NCBI RefSeq assembly: GCF_964355755.1
Contig: NC_092670.1
Coordinates: forward strand, 23,375,201 to 23,435,200
DNA from: Antedon mediterranea
Lineage: Eukaryota; Echinodermata; Crinoidea; Comatulida; Antedonidae
Direction of reading: 5' to 3'
DNA length: 60,000 nt
Position numbers and translations under genes: made by a program
Shown: positions 1 to 10,000 of the stretch, piece by piece
Layout of the letters: each line of letters starts with the position of its first letter
Numbering within the stretch: position 1 is the stretch's first letter
Notes under the pieces: generated by a model
Databases searched by the model: none
What the model was told of the DNA's origin: nothing
What the model saw: the letters and a program-made list of their open reading frames with translations, nothing else

Positions 1-245
1 AGCGAAGTAGGGCCCATCAGACTCCAACAACAGGCGGCGGTCATCAGTTTAAAGATATGTCTGCACGCGTCCCCCTGCTCAGCGTTGAAATAGGTTAGGG
101 GAAAACACTCTGAACCTATCGACCATCAACATAGTCAAAGGGAAGTTGTGGAGCAGGATGCGAACACTACTTGGAATCCGTGCTAGATGTTCAGGCACTT
201 CTGGTAGCACGTCTCTGCTGTTGGATCGTTGCGACTGCCTCTCAG

Positions 246-671
246 CTACACCTCTTTCTGTGTAAATTGGCCTTTAGGCTGGGTGGAGGCTGGAATTCTC
301 GGCCTCAGCTTCGACGGGTGGCTGGGGTTTCTCATCCTTGCAAGATCCATTCGCTGGGCCATCGTGACCATATAGCGCCAGTAGATTATGGCCTCCGGCG
401 GTTCACCTATCGGCGCTTGTAGGTCGAACATCAGGTCCAGGGTCTTCTGTGCGATGCTGCCTACTGTACATGTGGACAGAAGGTCTTTTCGTTGTTTAGT
501 TGGGTGACCAGGTCGTCCAAGGCGGACTCCGGTCTCCCCATAATCATAGCGGCGTACTTCCGCAACTGGCATAGTTTGGTTCTTGTCTTCTTTGGGGTGG
601 ATGGCAGCTTGAAGCATGCGAAGATGGTGAGACCACATATGCCTCCTCATGTGGTGTACCGACTCGTACAC
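246..671 (-). pseudogene. Possible gypsy integrase C-terminal remnant
   Basis: The minus-strand frame of 141 codons has a stretch (L-D-L-M-F followed by PPE and a basic, Arg/Met-rich helix) that resembles the region between the integrase core and its C-terminal domain in gypsy elements. It sits downstream of the RT palm on the same strand, as expected. The resemblance is weak and the D,D-35-E core is absent, so the call is tentative. Confidence 0.35.
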
Positions 672-743
672 GCATCCTGGGAAAACACACAGGTTCTTCA
701 GCCGGGGTCGTGGATCCGCTGTTGCCGCGTTTTTTTTTACCTC

Positions 744-1103
744 TCACAGGTTGGTTGGCGTAGGCCAGCTTCTACATCTGTGTCGGAGATTGTTGGAGAT
801 CGCCGGCGACACACAACATTCTACCCTTCTCTGTAAAAAAACACACTTTTTGGGTTTTAGTTTAAGGTTGGAATTCCTAAATCTTCCCAGGACAGTGGTT
901 AAGTTATTCAGTTCATTGTCTTCAAAGGTTTTTCCCAGAACGACAATATCATCCAGAAATGCTAATACGATGTTCCATATATCAATCCTTGTAGTACTAA
1001 CCCCATGACACAGGACGTAGCAGGCCAAATGGCATTTTGACGAATTTATAAAAAAAACATGCTTGGTGATGAACACAGTTTTCCTCTGGTCCTCCTCCTT
1101 CAT
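744..1103 (-). pseudogene. gypsy pol: reverse-transcriptase palm remnant (FLDD)
   Basis: The minus-strand frame contains the polymerase metal-binding motif as FLDDIVVL, followed by the gypsy-typical 'L-K-L-K-P-K-K-C' and 'V-E' segment. The N-terminal part (DQRKT) corresponds to the stretch before the RT 'M-P-F-G' motif, which is itself degraded. The upstream RT fingers ('F-C-I-D-Y-R-A-L-N') are in a separate frame at 1664-1482 after the inserted LINE piece. Inactive fragment. Confidence 0.72.
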
Positions 1104-1189
1104 TGGGATCTACTCTTATAGGGTGTCAAGCTTGGAGAACCAGATGTTTCCAATCCTGCAATCCAAAAAAAAAAATTACTGGCTGTCAA

Positions 1190-1480
1190 CTGCTAGAAGA
1201 ATATGTCTACAAGCAACAATTCAACTGGATCGGACATGTAATTAAAAAAGAAAATGAAGATCCTTAAAAAATTCTTACTTTTCACACAACACAAAGTAAA
1301 CGAAGAGGTCGGAAGATACCATCAGTACTTGATAGAGTTGTACAACAAAGTCAACTTACTAGATGCAACTTCATTGGAGCCTGCTTCAACAGAAATTTAT
1401 AATTCCCAGCAATGTTTTAACTGTATATATAAACTGTTTTATAAGTTGTTTTGTGACTGTGCAATTTAGTAGTAAGCACT
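1190..1480 (+). mobile_element. LINE C-terminal fragment nested in the gypsy remnant
   Basis: From 1190 to the stop at 1400-1402 one plus-strand frame, interrupted by a single TAA after about 25 codons, reads like the extreme C-terminus of a non-LTR retrotransposon ORF2: a 'Q-F-N-W-I-G-H-V-I' segment, then a basic 'K-R-R-G-R-K' turn, then a leucine/arginine tail. About 80 AT-rich bases that could be its 3'UTR follow. The block lies exactly where the gypsy RT is interrupted, which implies insertion into the older element. Confidence 0.5.
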
Positions 1481-1741
1481 CTCATACTGTACATTTAAAA
1501 GTAACACATCCAAATGCCAACTTTAAGTCAATGGCTACCAGATGTCTCTGTGAGACGGTTATTTGAACCAGTACCTGCAGTACCAGTAATCCTTTACTAA
1601 CGGCAACAGATAGGCATCCTTGGTGGTGATTATTCAATGCCCGATAGTCTATGCAGAAGGGCACGGAGCTGTCACTCTTCCGTACCAGGACTGGTGCTGA
1701 TGCTTACTCTGAGATGGATGGTTTACCGTAATCACACCAGC

Positions 1742-2348
1742 TCAAAACATCTTTTTTATTATCTCCTTCTCCTCTTCATGAGGAAAGCGAAGCGGCATTG
1801 GTTGGAGCCGTTGCTTGATAGCTGAGGCCTTGCCTGTATCTATGGCATACTCGATATCTTCGAAAGTGCCAATATCAAACTGATGCGAAGCAAAAACTTG
1901 ATGCTGGATGATGAGAGAAGACAACGGTATGAATTTGAAGTCGGAGAGATCAGCACGGGACGCTTCTAGCATGTCCACCAGATTACTGGGTACCGCTGAA
2001 ACAGGTTCATTATGACTGGTTAAGGAACATACTTCTGCGGCGTTGATTTCACTCTCCAGGTCGACTTCTGTGGCTCTAGCAATGTCTCTTCCCTGCTTCA
2101 TGGTGACGTACATGTCGACCACACACAGGTGCGGAGTGCGCAAACCTTGATGTGTGGTAGCTGGAATTGCCACAGATGCATTGATCTGGATCTATAAAAA
2201 AGTCTGGTAAAGGTAAATGGTTAGGTGAAAGTTGACATGGGACGTGTGCTACAGAGTGAGGGGGTATCACTCTACGCTTGGCGACAAGAACACGAGCGGT
2301 CCTTGGTGTGTAGGAATTCGACTCTAGCCTAAAATGAATAGGTCTCAC
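1742..2348 (-). pseudogene. gypsy pol: protease-to-RT linker remnant
   Basis: Two overlapping minus-strand frames (2348-2076 and 2173-1742) carry the hydrophobic and acidic linker typical of gypsy elements just before the reverse transcriptase. It includes a segment resembling the family's 'F-D-I-G-x-F-x-x-I-E-x-x-I-D-T-G' stretch and the following 'I-K-Q-R' residues that lead into the RT fingers. A frame change near 2100-2170 separates the two halves, so the reading frame is broken. No protease DSG-type active site was clearly seen. Confidence 0.6.
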
Positions 2349-2592
2349 TTTGTAACCAGGTATCGATGTCCCTCTACCCGCTATGGTAAAGTCAAGTTGG
2401 CCACAATAGGTGGTTTAGGAACTAGACGGAATATACTTTTTCTTTAAGTATTGTCTTGTCCGGTCCGCGGCCGTGTCCACATCAGCTGTTACCTCAGTCT
2501 GGTTTATGTAGACCGTAGTGTATATGGCTAGTTTGGATCATACTCTATTATTCAGACGTGACGGCTGCCTCAACTTGTTGGGCTAACTTCGG

Positions 2593-2634
2593 ACAGTCCT
2601 TCCTGAAGTGGCCTGGTTCTCAACATTCATCACA
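2593..2634 (-). pseudogene. gag CCHC zinc-knuckle remnant with in-frame stop
   Basis: On the minus strand the codons read Cys-x2-Cys-x4-His-x4-Cys, the retroviral/gypsy nucleocapsid knuckle. First Cys codon is at 2634-2632, second at 2625-2623, His at 2610-2608 and last Cys at 2595-2593. The codon right after the second Cys is TGA (2622-2620), which truncates any product. The knuckle lies upstream, in minus-strand sense, of the protease/RT linker, as expected for gag before pol. Confidence 0.7.
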
Positions 2635-2968
2635 CACTCTCAGTCTCAGGGGTGAGGTTGAATACTGTCTACACGGCGATGGCTGCAATGCAGTTAATAG
2701 ACTGTTGAACCGGGTCATCAACTGGCCGACGTTGGTCATCAACTGGTCAACATTCGTGTTCAGTTGACCAAATTGACGTTCGACTGCTTCCATCCATGAA
2801 AACCCAATTGTCTTTCCCTAATAAATAATAGACTTTTGGGAATATCTAATATCTACCTAAGAGCTCTGCACTCGGTAGTCCACAAGTCAGCGAAATATTC
2901 ATCATGCTCACTTTCACTAAGAGTCATCCTCCCAGGCCCAGCCAACATGTGTAGTCTGAGGTTCACCT

Positions 2969-3012
2969 CTAGAGGCATGCCTTGTGGAAGCTAGAGGCAT
3001 GCCTTGTGGAGG
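2969..3012. repeat. Short tandem duplication, about 22 bp x 2
   Basis: The word CTAGAGGCATGCCTTGTGGA occurs twice in direct succession. It lies between the gypsy remnant and the following SINE and has no other visible role. Confidence 0.8.
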
Positions 3013-3091
3013 GTTGAAATCTCCTATCTATTGATTTCCTATGATCATAACAAGGTTCATAAGAGTCTGGAGTCTGCTGTGTTTTATAGAA

Positions 3092-3430
3092 GCTATATAC
3101 GGCCATACTGCGTTGAAACACCGGTTCTCGTCAGATCACCGAAGTTAAGGAACGTTGTGTCCGGTTGCGTTCTGGATGGGAGACCGTCTAGAAATCGTGG
3201 CGGGTGCTGTATATACTGGAGAGTGATGGTGTAATGGTAATATCGGACTAGCATGTGATAGGCATGGGTTCGAGGTTATCTGTACCATACTAATTGCATC
3301 CTTAGGCAAGATGCTTTACTCTCATTGCCTAATCTGGTAGGCGCTGCACTGCTGGCTGCCGTGGGTCCGTGGAGGGCCTAATCCGAATTTCCTCACTGAG
3401 GACAAATATTAATACAAATACAAAAATACA
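3092..3430 (+). mobile_element. Composite SINE: 5S-rRNA-like head plus tRNA-like body
   Basis: Positions 3092-3215 align by eye along a full 5S rRNA (TACGGCCATACT, GGTTCTCGTCAGATCACCGA, GGATGGGAGACCG, GGGTGCTGTATA), covering the A-box and C-box promoter region. Directly after it (3219-3290) is a tRNA-like segment with an A-box-like ATGGTGTAATGG and a B-box-like GGTTCGAGGTT. A body containing TTTACTCTCATTGCCTAATC follows, then an A-rich (AATAC)n-like tail to about 3430. The same tRNA/body family recurs on the minus strand near 11890-11995 and 59440-59583 without a 5S head. A 5S head is the hallmark of SINE3-class elements; whether head and body were mobilised together is inference. Confidence 0.65.
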
Positions 3431-4022
3431 AATCTTTTCTTTCCCTATCATACATTGATCTCTTATTTTATAATGCATGGTAAACACACAGTCCCAAAAT
3501 CATGTGCGTGGTGTATATTGATCAGTTCAGACCGCTGCTCTCTTCGGTTACGACGCACATGACCTCGGAATACTCGGTAGACTGAACCATTTTGAGGAGG
3601 GGTATTTCACTACAGATAAGGAGGCCTAATTTTTTTTTTGCGCAATTTGTACATTTTTAATAACAAAATTTATAAGTTTGAAGTTTAAACTTATTATTTT
3701 TGGAAGTGATAAGCACTGGGTCGGAATAGTAGAATACTGACTGATTAGTATGTAATTTATTATTTTCTTTATTATTATGTACAATAAACAAGTAAGAAAT
3801 GTAAATTTACACTTATATTGACGCCGCAGTACCAATTGTGTCATCCATAATTTGTTACATCTCCCACTCCACACATTTCAATACCTGCCATTTTGACATG
3901 CCACGTCCATTTTTCACAGACTGCAAGTTCTGTTTGTTATAATAACAATCGTAATCATAACACATCTTGCGTCGCCAGCATCATCATGTGCTGCACTCAC
4001 ATATCTACCCATCTCCAGGTTT
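3431..4022. other. Intergenic / 5' region of the oligopeptidase gene
   Basis: AT-rich sequence with no coding exon. In the oligopeptidase frame it is open from 3897 to 4022 without an ATG, and a splice-acceptor-like CTCCAG ends at 4018, so a non-coding upstream exon cannot be excluded. No TATA box or CpG cluster stands out. Confidence 0.5.
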
Positions 4023-7000
4023 ATGTGTTCTTCACCTGCCTATGATGTCCGTGACAATCCTCTACTAGATCAGAAAGGCTTGCCTAGGTTCAAGGCTATT
4101 GCACCAGATCATGTTGTACCTGCAGTGAAACACCTTGTACAAGAAACTGAGACTGATTTGAAAAAGTTAGAAGCTGGACTGAAAGGTGGTTTATTTTTTT
4201 TTAAGTACATCAATTATTAATGTAGTCACTATGGTTCCATTTACAAGGAAATGTACACATAAAAATGTTTCATAAAGTTTAGTTTGATAACAGGTTTTTA
4301 GAAGTGGAGTTTAGCACAACCTAGTGTACCCTAGCATACTAGTTTTCAAACGCCGAGTTTGACAACAAAAGTTTTCCAAAGTTTGTATGGTAAACTAGTT
4401 TGCAGAAGTTTGAAAATGCACCTTCTTGATAAACTAGTTTGCTTAGGTTTGTGAACAGCGATTCAAATAACAATCTTTGGGTGCCTTGCAGTCATGTGAT
4501 CTTCCAAATAGGACACAAAGACAACTATCCTTGGACAAGAATAAAAAACACAGAGTTTGCAAACAAATGTTTAGTGAATTTGCTTGAGTGTGGGCTAGCC
4601 TTTAATCTGTAATACTCTAGTAACTATAAATCAAGCAAATGGCTTTAAATGAAAAATTGTTTTACATTGTATTATTAACTTGATTTGTTCTTTATAGATG
4701 ATACCAAAGTCAAGACATGGCAATCAGTGGGAGAACCGCTAGAATTGCTTGGCTCTCGACTTTCCTATGCATGGAGTGTGATCAGTCACTTAAATGGTGT
4801 AAAGAATAGTGACAAGCTGAGGAAAGCACACCAAGATGCTCAACCAGATGTGGTCAAAATCTCCAGTTCAGTTGCACAGAGCCAACATGTTTATAATGCT
4901 ATGAAAGTAGGTGGAAAACAGTCTTTTGCCACTTTCAAAACACCAAGCACACCAAACAAAATGCTGGTGTTGATGCAATGTGTGTGTGAACAGAGTTTTG
5001 CTAATGTTGACTGTTGACCAGTGAGTGACATGATGTCAATGTCTCAGGGAGTCGGTAAACTCCAGTTAACTCTTTTCTAGACGGTGTGAAAGGGGGCATA
5101 GGTCGAACTCTTCTGAAATGAAGATATGGTGTGCAACTATACTTAGTAATTAGTTTTGAAATACTCTTCATCCTTCTTTATTATTAGAATAGACTTAGGC
5201 TTCTAAGGTATTTACTATTCCTCCCTTCCTTACCAATTTTAAGTGCCACTACTGCTTATCTTATTGATATCAAGAATATATAAAAAATGATCTTATTATT
5301 AGATTGATTATCATTTTTCAGGAGCTTAATAAGAACAGTGGCGGCCTGGATAGGGCACAGGTACGAATCATCAGTTCTGCCGTCCTTGGTTCTAGACTAG
5401 GAGGAGCTGAGTTAACTGGTTCAGATAAAGACAGGTTTAACAAGATTAGTCAAGATTTAGCTGTTCTGGGTAACACATTTAGGTAAGTATGAAACGCTGA
5501 TGTTGCAAAACAAAGAAAAATAAATGTATTTTTGGGTAGAGAGAGATACTTGGATGTTGGGACCGACTGAAAGGAAAAGGCAGACTATTGAGGTTTTTTT
5601 CCTCAAAGAATTTGTAATATTTTTAGGACAATTCAAGAGGTGCACTTTGATTTGGTCTCTCAGTAAAGTCATTATTAACCATTAAGAGAGGATTTACCTG
5701 ATATTAATATTTAATACAATGTACACAATATAAATACATTTAAAACAATAACTAAGATTTATTTTGATATATTTTGATATAGATAAAAACGAAACAGAAA
5801 ACGCAATCATTTTGTATGAAGAGGAATTTACATCCTGAGAGGTCCTCTGAGATAAAACAAAGCACAATATTTAGGACTAAAAAAAGAAGTTAAATTTATC
5901 TGTTCTTATGTTTCATTTTATCAGTAATAATGTATTGGACTCTACAAAAGCCTTTGATCTAAAATTGACAGACAAGAAAGATGTTGAAGGACTTCCAGAT
6001 ACTTTGCTACAGTTAATGGCCAGCAACGCAGAAGAGAAACCAAGGTAACTGACATCAGGGGTATGCCTTTTCTAAAGCCCTTGATTATGCCAAATACCAG
6101 TTTAAAGAAACATTTGACCACCTTATGATTGTTTTCTCCTAAAGCTCAGTCTACTCTATCAAACTTTATGCGACAAAACAATTTGTATATGGACATGATG
6201 ATGTCATATCACTACCATATTTTGGCATATTACTACAATATTTGGGCACACACATTTTTTTGTCAAACTAGATAGTGTAGACAAAGCTTTATACATATTA
6301 AATTAGTTATTCATGGAGATGCACTTAGGCACAAATGTCGCAATTTCAAGTTATCTAATGTGTAGCAATGCAGGGATCATATAAATTAAATGATCAAAAT
6401 ATTAATGGGGTATACTGTATTGTCTAGAAAATGTGTTATAATCATTTATAAAGTTTAACCTTTTTTCTTATGCATTAGTGATTATAAAAGCGGGCCTTGG
6501 AAGGTGACCCTAGACATGCCATGCTTTGAACCTTTTATGAAGCACTCAAAGAATCCGGCCTTGCGTGAATCTCTATATCGGTCATTCATAAAACGAGCCT
6601 CTGAGGGCGATCACGACAACACACAGGTTATTGAAGACATTAGAAAGCTTAGGTGAGATTTTTTAACAAGTTAAAAATTATGAGAAAGATTAAGTTTTGT
6701 GTTAAAAATTAATTGTCGCTAGTGGTTGATTGATTGAGGGCACGCACATTGTTATGTTGTCCTAGCCTGATGAACTTCTGAACTTAAGTCAAAACAAACA
6801 TTTTGTAGGCCTTATTGAAGGTACTAGAAAGCTTACTTACTGCTGTAAAAAAAAACCCAAATATTTCCTTTTATTTAATAGAAAAGAGAAAGCAGGCCTG
6901 CTGGGATATGACAATTTTGCAGCCCTGTCTTTAGAAATGAAAATGGCTTCCAATGTTGACAATGTTTGGAAGCTTATTAATAGTTTGAAGGACAAAAGTA

Positions 7001-10000
7001 AAATAGCATCAGAAAAGTAAGTACCATACTTTGTATGTTATATAACAAGGATAACAAGTTCCTGGATTGTAAGTGGGTAAAACAGGTTTCATGTATGACC
7101 TATTGTAGTAACTCTGTGTCTAAATATGCATCTAAATTCCCATTTAGAAAATGCACCCGAATTTAAAGTATGTTTTAAGAGTCATTCTTCACACAGACGC
7201 ATCAGATTTGGTGTAAAATAATTAAATTGCTAACTCTTTCTTTCCATGTACAAAATAAATTATTACCTACATAAATTATTAGTCGGTGTAACTGTGTAAA
7301 TTATTTTCCTGATTTTATTTTAGAGAGTATTCTGAGTTGCAAAGTTTTGCAAATGAGAATGGCTTCCAGGGTAAGCTGCAGTTGTGGGATATGGCGTATT
7401 GGTCGGAAAGACGCAGAGAGCACTTATTCAAGTATGAGCATTATGAATTATGTATAGTGTTTTATGATTAAAATTGTGCACAATTTAACTAAGGATATGA
7501 CTCAATTGAATGCTGGCACAAACCCCCTTCCTCAGATTGCTAAACTTACATTTGTGAAATCTCATTGTTTCTAATGACATAATTTTTATTTTTAGAATGA
7601 ATGATGAAATCTTGAGGCCATATTTTCCTCTACCAAAAGTTCTACATGGGCTTTTCAACTTAACATCTTTCCTGTTTAATGTTCAAATTATAGTAAGTAA
7701 AGTTTCTTTAATATCTGAATGTTTCAGCATAGTTACTGTACATCATACATGAGTATAAAAATACACTACAAATAAATTTACCCCATGATCCATTGTCTTC
7801 ATCTACTATATTTTTAATTTCTTAAGTGTGATGTGCCCAAATTTGGTAGTGATATGCCCAAATATGGTAGTGATATGCCCAAATATGGTAGTGATATGAC
7901 ATCAACATGTCCATATATAGGCACATCACGTAATATTTTCAGATCAGATAGATAGATAATATTTATTTAGATAATAATGAATGAATATATACAAAATAGA
8001 AAAAAGATATTAAAGTGAACATAGATAAAGCAGTAATTGGTAGTCATTATTATCATGGATCCCTTCTAGAAGTTAAAAACTTGTCTCGTAGGGACCCATA
8101 ACAAAACACATTACTAAAAAAATAAAAATAACCTAGAATATATAATTATATAATTTAGGATAAAAAATTACAGTATAATAACATAACTAACATCTTCTTT
8201 ATAAAAATTATTTAAATTATATTTCAATAGTTTCATGATAATTATAAATGAAATAACTACCGATATTGGTAAATGAAAAAAAAATATGTATACATAAATT
8301 ATAATTCCAGTATATATATAGTATATACTATATACATTATATATAGTATAGATTAAAGATTGCAATAATAAACAACAACTAATATTTTGTGTAAGACATA
8401 AATAGTATATGAGTATAAATAATGATAATAAGCATATTAACTAAGCAGTATAATATTTAGATATATAATGATTCTTTAACTTTTTTCGCCACATAAAGTT
8501 TGATAATGTAGACAGAGATTAACTAGCACTTTCTTCAATATTAATTTACAGCCCGATTTTGATGAATCTGTGGAGACTTGGCATCCTGATGTCAAATTCT
8601 TTAACATCAATGACGAAAATGGTATGATACTGATTCGTGACTCTCAATTACTTTAATTGGCATGTTTTTCTTTACTTATCAATCAATCAATCAATAATTT
8701 TTATTTCTCAAATAAAAACAAAATACAGTTAACATTTTCTAAAAATAATAGATAATAAATGAGAAAAAGGGGTACCCCACTGGAAGCTTAAGCTTTAAAT
8801 TGTGGGGTCCTGGCAACATAATTAAAAATAAGGTAAGGTAAGAAATATATATAATATATGATAATGAACATAAAAAGACATTTAACTTAACAAATGCAGT
8901 TATTATTTGACTTAAGACAGATATATGATCAACTTAAACAATAATAGTAGAAACAAGGTAAAAAAAAACTTTCAATTAAACAGTACACTGGTCATAACAA
9001 TGATCAAAAATAATTTATTTAAGAGCGAGTATGTATTCAATATCTTAATATTTGCATAAATATATGGCACTATGGCTTGGTGCTTGCTTGCAAATTCTAG
9101 GGTCTTTGGTTAAATCCTGTACTTTTTTTACCCCAATAAAGCGGCAGAAGATTGATATTAGACTTGGATTTATTACTTGCTGTTGGATTGCGTGAAAATA
9201 GAAAATATGATTATGAGTATAATTTGTTTCAGGTAATCGTGTAGCATCCTTTTTTCTGGATCCTTTCAGTCGACCAGCTGAGAAAAGGGGTGGAGCCTGG
9301 ATGGACACCTGTCTTGGTATATATTTCTTATAGAATGTTTCTTGTAAAATTTAGTATTAGTTTATTCATTAACTGTATCCTTGCCTTCTGCATAAATGTG
9401 AGGCACAGGACCTAATAATGCATTTTTTGGTGATATTTTATTTAAAAAAATCTATAGCATTATTATATAGATATTATGATTAAGATGAGAATAAAAAGTC
9501 TGTTGATTTTATAGATAAAAGTGAACTGCTAAATCAGCGACCAGTAGCTTACTTGATCTGTAATCAGTCGCCACCAGTGGATGGCAGGACTTCTTTGATG
9601 ACATTCAGGGAAGTGGAGACTCTTTTCCATGAGGTTTGTAAGAACTTTCGTTATATTACTGTTATTAAAGGGAAACTTTTAGGACCAAACAGTGTGACCT
9701 TTATGATTGTCCCTTTAATATGGTTGTCTTTTTAATATGGGTGTCTCTTTTATAGTGGTGTCCCTTTAATATGGGTGTCCCTTTAATACTAGTTTCCCTT
9801 TAATATGGGTGTCTTCTGAAAAGGTTGTAGTGTTAAATGATACATTGTCTAGTTGTTTGTTTCTCGGAAAAGTGTTCCCTTAATAGGAGTTTTCCCCGAA
9901 TAGAAGTGTCCCAAAGGAGTTCCTTTGTGGCAAATCAAAGTTACTAGTTAGTCTATTCGACACAGGAAGATGGAATTCCTCCATGATTTAACCAGTTCCT

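Larger units (their letters stand above)
1..2910 (-). mobile_element. Decayed Ty3/gypsy-type LTR retrotransposon, minus strand
   Basis: Read on the minus strand from high to low coordinates, the block gives gypsy gag-pol pieces in the expected order: a CCHC zinc knuckle near 2634-2593, a protease/RT linker at 2348-1742, a fragment of the RT fingers around 1664-1482, the RT palm with its DD motif at 1103-744, and a possible integrase tail below 671. The frames are broken by stops and shifts, and the RNase H plus integrase core that should separate palm and tail is missing. No LTR or primer-binding site could be recognised, and the left end may run off the window. A plus-strand LINE fragment at 1190-1480 splits the RT. 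The copy is dead by inspection. The family assignment rests on motif order and not on a search. Confidence 0.72.

Noticed and set aside
171-1008. Plus-strand frames over the first kilobase
   Set aside because: Shadows of the minus-strand gypsy pol remnant.
3092-3215. Functional 5S rRNA gene
   Set aside because: Several substitutions in the promoter and stems, no T-run terminator, and direct fusion to a tRNA-like SINE body.
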